Notes under the pieces: generated by a model | What the model was told of the DNA's origin: nothing | What the model saw: the letters and a program-made list of their open reading frames with translations, nothing else | Databases searched by the model: none | Part shown: one piece after another, positions 8,024-17,193 of the stretch | Numbering within the stretch: the stretch's first letter is position 1 | Layout of the letters: every line of letters starts with the position of its first letter | NCBI GenBank assembly: GCA_965243755.1 | Contig: CBDEVW010000004.1 | Location: 310,001-374,000 of the forward strand | Source of the DNA: JANSWY01 sp965243755 | GTDB taxonomy: Bacteria > Bacteroidota > Bacteroidia > Cytophagales > Cyclobacteriaceae | Length of the DNA stretch: 64,000 bases | Reading direction: 5' to 3' | Position numbers and translations under genes: made by a program

Positions 8024-8587
8024 TTATTTTACACGTTCCACGTAAGATCCCTTGGTCGTGTCAATTTTAATTTTTTCATCCTGGTCAATAAACAATGGTA
8101 CCTGGACAGTTGCGCCAGTGTCTATAGTGGCAGGCTTGGTGGCGTTGGTTGCAGTATCACCTTTGATGCCCGGCTCAGTATAGGTAACAGTCACTTCTAC
8201 ATGCAATGGTAGTTCACAGCCTAATATCTCTTCCTGCTCTTCATGAATGATTACCTCACAAACCTGCCCATCATGCAGAAATTGTGGAGCATTGATCAGA
8301 CTTTCCTGAATACTCACCTGCTCAAATGTTTCATTGTCCATGAAGTGATATCCCATGTCGTCCTTGTAAAGGAACTGATAAGGTCTTCTGATTACTCTGG
8401 CAGTAGTGATCTTGTGTCCTGCAGAAAATGTGTTGTCCACCACTTTTCCGGTTCGTACACTTTTGAGCTTTGTTCTAACAAAAGCAGGACCTTTACCAGG
8501 TTTTACATGTTGAAATTCAACTACAGAATACAGGTCGTGATTGAATTCAATTACCAACCCATTTCGAATATCTGCTGTGGTTGCCAT
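8024..8587 (-). CDS. efp: Elongation factor P
   Basis: The 187-residue protein has the three EF-P beta domains. The tip loop is KPGKGPAF; its central Lys is the position that other bacteria modify. EF-P relieves ribosome stalling at polyproline, which is relevant to the Pro-rich AccB linker encoded next to it. It follows fabH by 36 bases and precedes accB by 100 bases in the same direction. Confidence 0.96.
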   Translation of the reverse strand: MATTADIRNGLVIEFNHDLYSVVEFQHVKPGKGPAFVRTKLKSVRTGKVVDNTFSAGHKITTARVIRRPYQFLYKDDMGYHFMDNETFEQVSIQESLINAPQFLHDGQVCEVIIHEEQEEILGCELPLHVEVTVTYTEPGIKGDTATNATKPATIDTGATVQVPLFIDQDEKIKIDTTKGSYVERVK

Positions 8588-8623
8588 GAAAAGTTTTGTT
8601 TATTTGAACTTTGTTAAAATTCT

Positions 8624-9622
8624 TTATTTAGGATCGTAGGACCACTTGATATAAGTTGCTCCCCAGGTGAACCCTCCACCAAAAGCAGCAAGGATTATAT
8701 TGTCACCTTTTTTCAATTTTGATTCGTAATCCCACAAGCATAAGGGGATAGTGCCACTGGTGGTGTTGCCATACTTGTGAATATTGAGCATCACTTTCTC
8801 CTCATCCAATCCAATTCTGTTCGCAGTGGCGTCAATAATTCTTTTGTTGGCCTGGTGTGGTACCAGGTAAGCGATATCATCCCCTGTAAGGTTATTTCTG
8901 GCGGCAACTTCAGCAGCAGTATCTGCCATGTTTTTCACCGCAAATTTGAACACTTGTGATCCTTCCTGATAGACGTAATGTTCGCCATTCTTAACAGTTT
9001 CGATGGAGGCAGGTTTTCTACTTCCTCCAGCCTTCATATGAAGATAAGGTTCTCCTGAACCATCTGAATGAAGCTCCGTATCGATGATGCCTGTTTCGTC
9101 CGTTGAAGGTTCAAGCATTACTGCTCCTCCACCATCTCCAAAAATGATGCAGGTAGTTCTGTCAGTATAATCAATGATAGAAGACATCTTGTCTGCACCA
9201 ACAATGATTACCTTCTTATATAGTCCGGTAGCAATAAACTGGGAACCGGTAGTTAATGCATATAGAAAACCTGAACATGCAGCCTGCAGATCGTAACTGA
9301 ATGAGTTGACGGCACCAACAGCATTGGCGATAATGTTGCCAGTTGCCGGAAATGCCATATCAGGTGTTGTGGTTGCGCAGATGATCAGATCTATGTCCTC
9401 TGCCTTTGTGTTTGTTTTTTCCAACAATCCCTTTACCGCTTCGATACCAATGACCGATACACCCTGGTTTTCCCCCTTCAGGATCCTACGCTCCTTAATA
9501 CCTGTTCTGGTCGTGATCCATTCATCATTAGTGTCCACCATTTTTTCCAGTTCCTGATTGGTCAGGACATAGTCTGGAACATACCCATGGACTCCAGTTA
9601 TAGCCGCTCGTTTGACGTTCAT
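8624..9622 (-). CDS. fabH: 3-oxoacyl-ACP synthase III (KAS III)
   Basis: The 332-residue protein condenses an acyl-CoA primer with malonyl-ACP to start fatty-acid synthesis. The Cys-His-Asn triad is visible: ACSGFLYAL (near residue 113), HQANKRI (near 253) and GNTTSGTIPL (near 284). It lies downstream of rpmF with an internal hairpin between the two genes, and upstream of efp, accB and accC, an arrangement linking lipid and ribosome synthesis. Confidence 0.96.
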   Translation of the reverse strand: MNVKRAAITGVHGYVPDYVLTNQELEKMVDTNDEWITTRTGIKERRILKGENQGVSVIGIEAVKGLLEKTNTKAEDIDLIICATTTPDMAFPATGNIIANAVGAVNSFSYDLQAACSGFLYALTTGSQFIATGLYKKVIIVGADKMSSIIDYTDRTTCIIFGDGGGAVMLEPSTDETGIIDTELHSDGSGEPYLHMKAGGSRKPASIETVKNGEHYVYQEGSQVFKFAVKNMADTAAEVAARNNLTGDDIAYLVPHQANKRIIDATANRIGLDEEKVMLNIHKYGNTTSGTIPLCLWDYESKLKKGDNIILAAFGGGFTWGATYIKWSYDPK

Positions 9623-9641
9623 CTAGGTGATTGTGTTTATA

Positions 9642-9672
9642 AAAACCAAAGCCTGCAATTTATACAGGCTTT
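9642..9672 (-). terminator. Terminator-like hairpin between rpmF and fabH
   Basis: AAAGCCTG (9648-9655) pairs with CAGGCTTT (9665-9672). On the minus strand it is followed by GGTTTTTA. It may partly terminate rpmF transcripts, giving more ribosomal protein than fatty-acid enzyme from the same operon. Confidence 0.65.
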
Positions 9673-9689
9673 TCTATTTCTTCTAACGA

Positions 9690-9881
9690 TTAAGCTAAAA
9701 CTTCCTTCTCCATTACAACTTTACCTTTGTAGTAAAGTTTACCTTCGTGCCAGTAAGCCCTGTGAGGCAAATGAGCTTCTCCGGTAGTAGGACAAATCAC
9801 ATAGTTTTTTGGTTCTGCTTTGTAATGCGTTCTTCTCTTATCTCTTCTCTGTTTCGATATCTTACGCTTAGGATGAGCCAT
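9690..9881 (-). CDS. rpmF: 50S ribosomal protein L32
   Basis: The 63-residue basic protein starts MAHPKRKISKQRRDKRRTHY, the L32 signature. Only one cysteine is present (ICPTTGEAH), so it is a zinc-ribbon-free form. It follows the DUF177 gene by 17 bases, the conserved yceD-rpmF pair. Confidence 0.96.
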   Translation of the reverse strand: MAHPKRKISKQRRDKRRTHYKAEPKNYVICPTTGEAHLPHRAYWHEGKLYYKGKVVMEKEVLA

Positions 9882-9898
9882 TTCTTATGTATTTAATG

Positions 9899-10426
9899 TT
9901 ATTGTTTGTTCAATTTTTTTAATGCTTCCCATCTGGGATCTATTGTTTCCTCATTTTGTTCTTCCTCTACTATTTCGTCTTCAGAAGTATAAACAAGTTC
10001 ATCATTCTCTTCTTCTCCCTCAAACTTAGGGTGGAGCTTCTTCATGGGAATCGATATGGTCAGGTATTCAAAAATATTCTGAGCCATGTTGAGAGATTGC
10101 GTATCTCTTTGAATACTGATAATCTCATCACTCAACTCAGCATCCTCCTCTCCAAATTTGATGAGCAAAGTTTCTGATTTTTGAATAGGGAACCAGAAAG
10201 GCTCCAGACTTCTATCGCAAATCAACTCAACTTCGGCATCTATCTGGAACTCTGCCGTCATCATCGTTTCCTCTTTCATCAACTCCAGGTGACAGGTGCC
10301 TCTGCCTTTTTCAATTAAACTATCTTCAAATAGTTCGAAAAAGTCATTATCAAACTCAAAATCGAAACTGTGCGTTTTATTCGCCAGCTTGTAAATATCG
10401 ATTCTATAGTTATCAAAAGCCCTCAT
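9899..10426 (-). CDS. DUF177 (YceD-type) protein
   Basis: The 175-residue acidic protein occupies the yceD position directly upstream of rpmF. The family (DUF177) is linked to 23S rRNA handling in bacteria and plastids. The C-terminus has a very acidic segment (EEENDELVYTSEDEIVEEEQNEE) and then the common WEALKKLN ending. It is first in the DUF177-rpmF-fabH-efp-accB-accC operon, with a -7 promoter element 27 bases before its ATG. Confidence 0.85.
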   Translation of the reverse strand: MRAFDNYRIDIYKLANKTHSFDFEFDNDFFELFEDSLIEKGRGTCHLELMKEETMMTAEFQIDAEVELICDRSLEPFWFPIQKSETLLIKFGEEDAELSDEIISIQRDTQSLNMAQNIFEYLTISIPMKKLHPKFEGEEENDELVYTSEDEIVEEEQNEETIDPRWEALKKLNKQ

Positions 10427-10452
10427 CGACCCTTCTTTTGAGTAAAGAACCG

Positions 10453-10460
10453 CAAATTTA
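10453..10460 (-). promoter_or_regulatory. -7 element of the DUF177-rpmF-fabH-efp-acc operon
   Basis: On the minus strand TAAATTTG matches TAnnTTTG. It lies in the 82-base gap between pdxA and DUF177. A -33 TTG is not obvious. Confidence 0.5.
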
Positions 10461-10508
10461 AGAACAGTTTTATAAATAATAAAGAAAAAGCAGTAATTAG
10501 ATTAGCTT

Positions 10509-11531
10509 TTATTGCATTGTCTCCTGACGCATTTTCCAAACATCGTAGGCGAGATACAGTGCATGCCTCATTGAAGTTTCGCTGGACACGTTTTTACCTG
10601 CTATGTTGTAGGCAGTACCATGGTCCGGGGAGGTTCTGATGACAGGAAGGCCGGCAGTGAAGTTTACCCCGTGCTCAAATGCCAGGCTTTTAAATGGAAT
10701 CAGGCCCTGATCGTGATACATCGCCAATATGCCATCATAGTTGTTAAACTGACTGCTTCCAAAAAATCCATCTGCAGGGAATGGACCAAATACCAGGTTG
10801 CCAGACTTTCTTTCCTCTTCCAGGGCTGGTCCAATGATTTCCAGCTCTTCTTTGCCTAACAAGCCGTTTTCTCCAGCGTGAGGGTTCAGCCCCAAAACAG
10901 CAATCTTTGGCTTTTTTATGCCAAAGTCTTTCTGTAATGACCTGATCATTATTTTTAGTTTTTTTCTAATGATTTCTCCGTCAATTTTCTGAGGGACATC
11001 CTTCAAAGGAATGTGTCCTGTCACCACACCTACACGCAGTGAATCACTTACCAGAAACATCAGGTTGTCGTCCACTTCAAATTTTTGTGCGAGATACTCG
11101 GTATGGCCAGGAAACTTAAAGCTATCGGATTGGATATTGTTTTTATTGATAGGAGCCGTAACCAGCCCTTGAATTTTACCTTCTTTAAGGTCATTGGCAG
11201 CTTTTTCCAGAGACATTAAGGCATATTTACCTCCTGTTTCATTCTCTTCGCCCGCTGTGATTTCAATATTTTCATCCCAGATGTTAAGCACGTTTACTTT
11301 TTTAGGGTTGATATTGTCCAGGCTTTTGGTTTGGAAGTAATTAAAGGATTGTAAGTCTAGCTGTTTCCTATAGAATGAAATTACTTTAGCTGAGCTGTAT
11401 ATCACAGGTACAAACGATTTGGTCAACCGATTATCCATCAGAGATTTAATGATCACCTCAGGTCCCACGCCATTAATGTCTCCTACTGTAATCCCTATCA
11501 GGGGCTTTTCAATTTTATTTTTATTGCTCAT
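10509..11531 (-). CDS. pdxA: 4-hydroxythreonine-4-phosphate dehydrogenase
   Basis: The 340-residue protein oxidises 4-phosphohydroxy-L-threonine on the pathway to pyridoxal phosphate. Family motifs include GITVGDINGVGPEVI at the N-terminus, APINKNN, PGHTEYLA (metal-binding His) and MYHDQGLIPFK (metal-binding His/Asp). It diverges from rsmA, with 104 bases between the two start codons. Confidence 0.95.
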   Translation of the reverse strand: MSNKNKIEKPLIGITVGDINGVGPEVIIKSLMDNRLTKSFVPVIYSSAKVISFYRKQLDLQSFNYFQTKSLDNINPKKVNVLNIWDENIEITAGEENETGGKYALMSLEKAANDLKEGKIQGLVTAPINKNNIQSDSFKFPGHTEYLAQKFEVDDNLMFLVSDSLRVGVVTGHIPLKDVPQKIDGEIIRKKLKIMIRSLQKDFGIKKPKIAVLGLNPHAGENGLLGKEELEIIGPALEEERKSGNLVFGPFPADGFFGSSQFNNYDGILAMYHDQGLIPFKSLAFEHGVNFTAGLPVIRTSPDHGTAYNIAGKNVSSETSMRHALYLAYDVWKMRQETMQ

Positions 11532-11635
11532 TTTTTGCCTTCAGCGCTAAACAATTTCTACCATCGGGTGAATCTTCCCAAAGAATAACCCTTACTTTGC
11601 CACTGCAAGTTAAAATATTTGAAAAATATATTGCA

Positions 11636-12412
11636 ATGGATTCAGTAAGGCCAAAGAAGAAGTTAGGACAACATTTCCTGAAGGATGAAAACATCGCCAG
11701 GAAAATCGTAGAATCCATGAGGCTGGAGCAGGAGGAACAATTGGTGTTGGAAATTGGTCCGGGAACCGGTGTGCTTACAAAATATCTGCTCGAAAAAGAT
11801 ATTCCATCTTTCCAGGCGCTTGATGTGGACCAGGAATCGATCGATTATTTGAGAAAACACTACCCAGAAGATAAAGACAAGTTTCAACTCAGGGACTTTT
11901 TGAAGTCAGGTCTTCCGGAAAGCAACCTCGCAATCATTGGAAACTTCCCTTATAATATTAGTTCTCAGATTTTTTTTAAAATATACGATCATCGTCAACA
12001 TGTCACTGAAGTGGTTGGGATGGTCCAGAAAGAAGTAGCCGATCGCATATGTTCCAGGGAGGGGAATAAAGTTTATGGGATACTGAGTGTTTTGATTCAG
12101 GCATTTTATGAAGTGGAATATTTGTTCAGCGTTTCACCGGGTGTGTTCAACCCACCCCCGAAGGTAACCTCAGCTGTAATCAGGTTTTCAAGGAACAACG
12201 TAAAAGCGCTCTCCTGTGATGAAACGCTCTTTAAAAGAGTGGTGAAAGAGGGGTTTCAAAAGCGACGCAAAACATTGTGGAACGCCCTAAAAAATTTAAA
12301 TTTGCCCGAAACATTAAGAGAGTCTCCCATGCTATCAATGAGGGCCGAACAGCTCTCTGTTAACCAGTTTATAGAATTAACCGCTTTGATTGAAAAATCA
12401 TGGAGCAAGTAA
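11636..12412 (+). CDS. rsmA: 16S rRNA (adenine1518/1519-N6) dimethyltransferase
   Basis: About 258 residues from the ATG at 11636; the frame is open 39 bases further upstream, but the family N-terminus (RPKKKLGQHFLKD) fits the later ATG. The SAM-binding motif is LEIGPGTGVLT and the catalytic motif IV is NFPYNIS. It dimethylates two adjacent adenines in the 3' hairpin of 16S rRNA. Its last 13 bases overlap mgtE. Confidence 0.96.
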   Translation: MDSVRPKKKLGQHFLKDENIARKIVESMRLEQEEQLVLEIGPGTGVLTKYLLEKDIPSFQALDVDQESIDYLRKHYPEDKDKFQLRDFLKSGLPESNLAIIGNFPYNISSQIFFKIYDHRQHVTEVVGMVQKEVADRICSREGNKVYGILSVLIQAFYEVEYLFSVSPGVFNPPPKVTSAVIRFSRNNVKALSCDETLFKRVVKEGFQKRRKTLWNALKNLNLPETLRESPMLSMRAEQLSVNQFIELTALIEKSWSK

Positions 12413-13764
12413 CTCAATTTGAACTTTCCAAAGAGTTCCTCGATCAGTTCCAGCATTCGCTGAACATTCGGGATGATGAGTTTGTGCTTCAAACCCTTGA
12501 AGGGGTTAATCCCGCTGATATTTCAGCCTTACTTGACGAGTTTGAGACGGACGAATGCCGATACGTTCTGGAGCTGCTGGATGATAAAATCAGTGCTGAA
12601 ATCATCAGTGACCTGGATGAAGATGTAAAGGAAAAGTTTATTCAGGAATTTGATGCAGCAAGTATTGCCCGGTTCATCGAACATCTCGACTCTGATGATG
12701 CGGTGGATATCCTTGCACTGATCCCTCTTAAAAAGCGAGAGGAGATCATCAGTTTACTTCACAATGAGGAGAAAGCGTCAAACATTCTTGACCTGTTGCG
12801 CTATGATGATGATGTAGCTGGGGGGTTGATGGCCAAGGAGTTGATCAAGGCGAACCTAAACTGGACCGTACTTCAGTGCATTGATGAAATCCGCAAACAG
12901 GCCGAAAATGTTGAAAAAATATATTCTGTTTATGTAGTAGACGATCATGAAAAGCTAATCGGAAAGGTTTCTTTAAAAAGAATTATCCTGGCCAGCGATG
13001 TGATGAAAATCTCGGACATCTACGATCCGGATGTTGTTTCGGTTGAGACATATATGGAAGAGGAAGAAGTAGCCATTGTCATGCAAAAGTATGACCTGGA
13101 TGCAATCCCCGTTGTAAACGCAAGAGGCAGGTTGGTTGGAAGGATTACCATAGATGATATCGTAGATGTGATCACCGAGATGGCCGAGGAAGAGCGTCAG
13201 ATCATGGCAGGTATTTCTTCCGATGTGGAAGAAGATGATTCCGTATGGATGCTATCAAAAGCACGTTTACCATGGTTGGTTATTGGGTTGGTTGGAGGAC
13301 TTTTGGGGGCATTTTTCATCAGTTTTTTCGAAGGGGAAATTAAACTCATTCCCATTATGGCCTTTTTCATTCCTCTTATTACGGCGACAGGAGGCAATGT
13401 GGGCATTCAGTCTTCCTCTTTGGTCGTTCAAAGCCTTGCAAATAGAAGCGCCTTTACGGACACATTGGTCAATAGATTGGTAAAGGTGTTGTTTGTTGCG
13501 GTTGTTAATGGTGTAATCCTGGCATTAATTGTATTTGGTGTAGTGATTTTATTTACCAAGGACCAGAGGATTGCACTTACGGTATCACTGGCATTGTTTA
13601 GTGTTGTGTTGCTTGCTTCTTTTATGGGAACCATCACACCATTGTTGTTAGACAGGTTTGGAATTAACCCCGCACTGGCCTCTGGACCGTTCATTACAAC
13701 AGCGAACGATTTGCTGGGATTAATCGTTTATTTTGCTGTAGCCCATTCGCTCTATGGCCTATAA
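12400..13764 (+). CDS. mgtE: Magnesium transporter MgtE
   Basis: The 454-residue protein has the MgtE N-terminal superhelical domain (about 25-130), two CBS domains (about 135-255) and a five-helix C-terminal channel domain (about 285-454) with the conserved TATGGNVGIQSSSL pore segment. It is a magnesium-gated channel of the inner membrane, closing when cytosolic magnesium is high. It overlaps rsmA and is followed 13 bases later by a hydroxyacid dehydrogenase. Confidence 0.95.
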   Translation: MEQVTQFELSKEFLDQFQHSLNIRDDEFVLQTLEGVNPADISALLDEFETDECRYVLELLDDKISAEIISDLDEDVKEKFIQEFDAASIARFIEHLDSDDAVDILALIPLKKREEIISLLHNEEKASNILDLLRYDDDVAGGLMAKELIKANLNWTVLQCIDEIRKQAENVEKIYSVYVVDDHEKLIGKVSLKRIILASDVMKISDIYDPDVVSVETYMEEEEVAIVMQKYDLDAIPVVNARGRLVGRITIDDIVDVITEMAEEERQIMAGISSDVEEDDSVWMLSKARLPWLVIGLVGGLLGAFFISFFEGEIKLIPIMAFFIPLITATGGNVGIQSSSLVVQSLANRSAFTDTLVNRLVKVLFVAVVNGVILALIVFGVVILFTKDQRIALTVSLALFSVVLLASFMGTITPLLLDRFGINPALASGPFITTANDLLGLIVYFAVAHSLYGL

Positions 13765-13777
13765 AATACATTGAGTA

Positions 13778-14734
13778 ATGACCACCAAAAAAATTCTTAT
13801 AGTAAATGATTTGCACGATAGTTTTATGAAGCTATTGGAGCGTGACTGGATTGAAATCAATTATCAGCCAAAAATCTCTAAAGAGGAAGTTCTGAGGATG
13901 ATCCCTGACTATCACGGCATTGTAGTCAGGAGCAAATTAAGAATTGATCAGGAACTGGTAGAGAAAGCCAGAAAACTGGAATTTGTTGCCCGTGCGGGAG
14001 CTGGTATTGATAACATTGATGAATCAGCACTGAAAGGAACAAATATTGAAGTATTTAATGCGCCGGAAGGAAACAGGGATGCCGTTGGGGAACATACAAT
14101 CGGAATGATCCTTAACCTGTTTAATCACCTGTCAAGGGCTGATCAGGAAGTGAAGAATGGGGTTTGGGAAAGAGAAAGAAACAGGGGAATCGAACTGAGC
14201 GGAAAAACTGTTGGAATTATCGGGTTTGGAAATACCGGGCAATCACTGGCAAGAAAGTTATCGGGTTTTAATGTTGAAGTCCTGGCGTACGATAAATATC
14301 ATGCAGATCGTATTTTTCCAAATACCACCATGGTGTCAATGGAGACGCTTCAGGCAAAGGCAGATATCGTCAGCCTTCACGTGCCGTTAACAAGAGAAAC
14401 AGAGTTTTTTGCTGATGAAGAATTTTTAATGGGATTCTCAAAAAATATTTTTCTCATCAATACATCCAGGGGCAAGGTTTTGTCGTTGAAGGCTTTGGCC
14501 AAATGTATAGAGCAGGGTAAAGTGCTTGGAGCAGGACTGGATGTCTTGGAAAATGAAAAGCTGGATACGTTCACGGAAGAGCAGAAAACAGTATTTCAGT
14601 CATTGGTAAAATCAGGTAGCGTATTGTTCACACCGCACGTAGCAGGATGGACCTACGAATCTTACCAGAAAATCAGTGAAGTTCTGGCCGGGAAAATCCT
14701 CAAACATTATCAAGAGTTGGCTAAAGTTGTTTGA
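13778..14734 (+). CDS. D-2-hydroxyacid dehydrogenase (phosphoglycerate dehydrogenase-like)
   Basis: The 318-residue protein has the D-isomer 2-hydroxyacid dehydrogenase fold. The NAD-binding motif is GIIGFGNTGQS (about 148-158), the catalytic Arg is in NTSRG, Glu in LDVLENE and His in TPHVAG. It lacks an ACT domain, so it resembles the short form of SerA, but substrate choice (3-phosphoglycerate, glyoxylate and others) cannot be settled. It is third in the rsmA-mgtE group. A promoter for greA begins at its stop codon. Confidence 0.85.
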   Translation: MTTKKILIVNDLHDSFMKLLERDWIEINYQPKISKEEVLRMIPDYHGIVVRSKLRIDQELVEKARKLEFVARAGAGIDNIDESALKGTNIEVFNAPEGNRDAVGEHTIGMILNLFNHLSRADQEVKNGVWERERNRGIELSGKTVGIIGFGNTGQSLARKLSGFNVEVLAYDKYHADRIFPNTTMVSMETLQAKADIVSLHVPLTRETEFFADEEFLMGFSKNIFLINTSRGKVLSLKALAKCIEQGKVLGAGLDVLENEKLDTFTEEQKTVFQSLVKSGSVLFTPHVAGWTYESYQKISEVLAGKILKHYQELAKVV

Positions 14735-14758
14735 TATAAGCTAATTTCTGTATATTTG
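14730..14758 (+). promoter_or_regulatory. Promoter of greA-HIT
   Basis: TTTG at 14730-14733, 17 bases, then TATATTTG at 14751-14758 is a full Bacteroidota-type promoter. It overlaps the stop codon of the preceding gene and lies about 78 bases before the greA ATG. Confidence 0.75.
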
Positions 14759-14786
14759 TGCTTTAAAATAAGATTTTAAGATAAAG

Positions 14787-14816
14787 ACGGTTCTAGCGAT
14801 AGGGCCGTTCTTTTTT
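14787..14816 (+). terminator. Terminator-like hairpin in the greA leader
   Basis: ACGGTTCT (14787-14794) pairs with AGGGCCGT (14801-14808), including two G-U pairs, and TCTTTTTT follows. It lies between the greA promoter and the greA ATG. It is either the terminator of the upstream operon or an attenuator in the greA leader. Confidence 0.55.
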
Positions 14817-14835
14817 GTTTATAAACGTAGAAGAT

Positions 14836-15309
14836 ATGAGTAATATAAGTTATTACACACCAGAAGGATTAGAGAGGTTGAAAAATGAGCTTCAGGAATT
14901 GAAAACCAAGGGGAGAGCCGATATGGCCAGGCAAATAGCTGAAGCTCGTGATAAAGGAGACCTCAGTGAGAACGCTGAATATGATGCTGCAAAAGATGCA
15001 CAGGGATTATTGGAACTCAAGATATCTAAGCTGGAAGAGGTGGTTGCTAATGCCAGGGTGATTGATGAGTCTTCTATCGATACTTCTAAGGCCGGTATCC
15101 TTTCTACAGTGAAGATCAAAAATAAAAAGAACGGCATGGAAGTGAAGTACACTTTGGTTTCTGAAGAAGAGGCTGACCTGAAAGCCGGTAAAATCTCTAT
15201 CAAATCACCGATTGGAAAAGGACTGATGGGCAAAGAAGTGGGACAGGTTGCAATCGTTGATGCACCTGCTGGTAAAATTGAATTTGATATCCTGGAGATT
15301 TCATACTAG
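14836..15309 (+). CDS. greA: Transcript cleavage factor GreA
   Basis: About 157 residues from the ATG at 14836. The N-terminal coiled coil holds the conserved GDLSENAEYDAAK tip whose acidic residues (D and E) promote RNA cleavage in stalled RNA polymerase. The C-terminal domain has the SIKSPIGKGLMGKEVGQ motif. The frame is open 21 bases further upstream, but family alignment favours MSNISYYTPEGLERL. It is followed 4 bases later by the HIT gene. Confidence 0.96.
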   Translation: MSNISYYTPEGLERLKNELQELKTKGRADMARQIAEARDKGDLSENAEYDAAKDAQGLLELKISKLEEVVANARVIDESSIDTSKAGILSTVKIKNKKNGMEVKYTLVSEEEADLKAGKISIKSPIGKGLMGKEVGQVAIVDAPAGKIEFDILEISY

Positions 15310-15313
15310 ATCA

Positions 15314-15706
15314 ATGGCAAGCATTTTTTCTAAAATCATCAGTCGGGAGATACCAGCACACATTGTAGCTGAAAATGATCAATACCTGGCTTTTCTCGAT
15401 ATCAATCCGCTAATGGAGGGGCATACACTGGTAATCCCAAAAGTAGAGGTAGACTATGTGTTCGACCTTGATGATGAAACATTATCAGGGCTTCACCTTT
15501 TCGCAAAAAAAATCGCACTAGCCATACAAAAAACAGTTCCATGCGAGCGAATTGGGATGACAGTAATGGGGCTCGAGGTACCACATGCCCATGTACACCT
15601 TATTCCAATTAACAATATGGAAGACATGAATTTCAGCAGAATGAAACTGAAGCCCACTCAGGATGAGCTGAAAGACATGGCCGACCAAATCAAATCAAAC
15701 TTGTAG
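15314..15706 (+). CDS. HIT-family nucleotide hydrolase
   Basis: About 130 residues, starting MASIFSKIISREIPAHIVAE. The histidine-triad motif is HAHVHL near residue 99, preceded by the DINPLMEGHTLVIPK segment typical of HINT-type proteins. Members hydrolyse adenosine phosphoramidates or dinucleoside polyphosphates. It is co-transcribed with greA. A longer upstream frame overlapping greA is unlikely. Confidence 0.93.
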   Translation: MASIFSKIISREIPAHIVAENDQYLAFLDINPLMEGHTLVIPKVEVDYVFDLDDETLSGLHLFAKKIALAIQKTVPCERIGMTVMGLEVPHAHVHLIPINNMEDMNFSRMKLKPTQDELKDMADQIKSNL

Positions 15707-15711
15707 GAAAA

Positions 15712-16269
15712 TTATTTCATGCGTCTGGGATTCTCACTAAGGAATGCCTTCCAGCTTTTAAATGATGGAGTGGTATTTCCACCCTGAAAGTGATGACAGA
15801 CCGCAACAGCTAAAGCATCCGAAGCATCCAGTAACTTGGGTGCTTCTTTAAATTTTAGCAGGTTTTTCAACATTGCAGCAACCTGTTCCTTCGATGCATT
15901 ACCATTTCCGGTTACAGATTGCTTTACTTTTTTAGGTGCATATTCAGTAATGGGAATTTCTCTGGCCAGGGCGGCAGCCATGGCAACACCCTGGGCACGA
16001 CCCAGTTTCAACATCGACTGAACATTTTTACCATAAAATGGAGCTTCCAGTGCCAGTTCATCAGGATGATATTCATCGATAATTGATGTAACCCTTTCAA
16101 AAATCTTCTTAAGCTTTATTTCATGGTTAGTATATTTGCTAAGATGAATAACACCAAATTGCAATAACCTGAAATCTGAGCCTTTGACAATGATCAGACC
16201 ATATCCCATCACAGTTGTTCCCGGGTCAATGCCCAGGATAATCTTTTCTTTCTTTGTCTGATTACTCAT
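15712..16269 (-). CDS. ruvC: Crossover junction endodeoxyribonuclease RuvC
   Basis: About 185 residues from the ATG at 16269 (a second ATG is at 16278). It resolves Holliday junctions with RuvAB. The four catalytic acidic residues are seen in GIDPGTTVMGYG, LALEAPFYG and DASDALAVAVCHH. Its start overlaps or abuts the start of the divergent flippase-like gene. It ends 5 bases from the convergent HIT gene. Confidence 0.96.
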   Translation of the reverse strand: MSNQTKKEKIILGIDPGTTVMGYGLIIVKGSDFRLLQFGVIHLSKYTNHEIKLKKIFERVTSIIDEYHPDELALEAPFYGKNVQSMLKLGRAQGVAMAAALAREIPITEYAPKKVKQSVTGNGNASKEQVAAMLKNLLKFKEAPKLLDASDALAVAVCHHFQGGNTTPSFKSWKAFLSENPRRMK

Positions 16270-16272
16270 GTT

Positions 16273-17193
16273 ATGCAATTTATGAATAAGGAACCCATAT
16301 TAAAAAATCACCAACAATTCCTTAATTATTTTTGGAAGTCGTTTGTCCTTTTACTGATTGTAATCTTCATTTATCAGCAGGACTGGAGCTCGTTGGAGGT
16401 TGATTTTGTAAATCCTCTTATTCCAGCATTGGTTATAGTGATGATGGCATTTAATTGGGGACTGGAAGCGAAGAAATGGCAGTTATTGGTGGGTGAAGGC
16501 ACATTTCTGGAAGCTTTGAAATCAGTACTTGTAGGTTTGCTATTTCGTCAGTTTATAAGCGCTGTAGGAGATGCTTCTGGTAGGCTGGCTGGGATATCCG
16601 GCAATAGATCCACCCAACTGAGCTCATTTTTTATCAATGCTGTATGTCAAAACCTGATTACAGTATCTATGGGGATGATCGGTGCATTTACACTATTGGA
16701 AAACCAGACAATTATTAAGTGGGGAGAATCTGTATATGTGTATTTGATGGGAGCAGCGCTGATATTTTTACTGTTGATAGTAATTTTGTTTTTGAGACAG
16801 AAAATATCTCGCTTCCTCGGCCAGGGGATACTTATTTTGAAGAATCACTCATGGCAACAAATTGCTCCTACTTTACTTTATTCACTGTTGAGGTATGCCG
16901 TGTTCTTTACGCAATTCTTTATGGTGTTTAAAATGCTTGTTCCTGATCTGGACCCGTGGATTTTGATGAATGGTATTGCGTTTATTTTTCTCATGAAGTC
17001 TATAGTGCCTACCATCAATCTTTTTGGAGATATCGGTATCAGGGAATTTTCAGCTATCGTATTTTTTGGTCAGTTTGGAGTATCCACACCATTGGTGGTC
17101 TCTGCTACTTTGGTCTTATGGATCATTAATATTTTTATTCCGGCAATATCAGCCATAGTTTTCATTCCCAAACTTAAACTGGTACATCATTGA
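16273..17193 (+). CDS. Flippase-like / lysylphosphatidylglycerol synthase TM-domain protein
   Basis: The 306-residue protein has seven to eight predicted membrane helices and the pattern of the LPG_synthase_TM (AglD2/UPF0104) family: GLEAKKWQLL, LFRQFISAVGDASGRLAG and FGDIGIREFS. Members either transfer or flip lipid-linked groups. There is no aminoacyl transfer domain, so lysinylation is unlikely. The start is ATG 16273 or 16282. The stop overlaps the TTG start of the next glycosyltransferase by 4 bases, implying joint work in envelope glycan or glycolipid synthesis. Confidence 0.8.
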   Translation: MQFMNKEPILKNHQQFLNYFWKSFVLLLIVIFIYQQDWSSLEVDFVNPLIPALVIVMMAFNWGLEAKKWQLLVGEGTFLEALKSVLVGLLFRQFISAVGDASGRLAGISGNRSTQLSSFFINAVCQNLITVSMGMIGAFTLLENQTIIKWGESVYVYLMGAALIFLLLIVILFLRQKISRFLGQGILILKNHSWQQIAPTLLYSLLRYAVFFTQFFMVFKMLVPDLDPWILMNGIAFIFLMKSIVPTINLFGDIGIREFSAIVFFGQFGVSTPLVVSATLVLWIINIFIPAISAIVFIPKLKLVHH

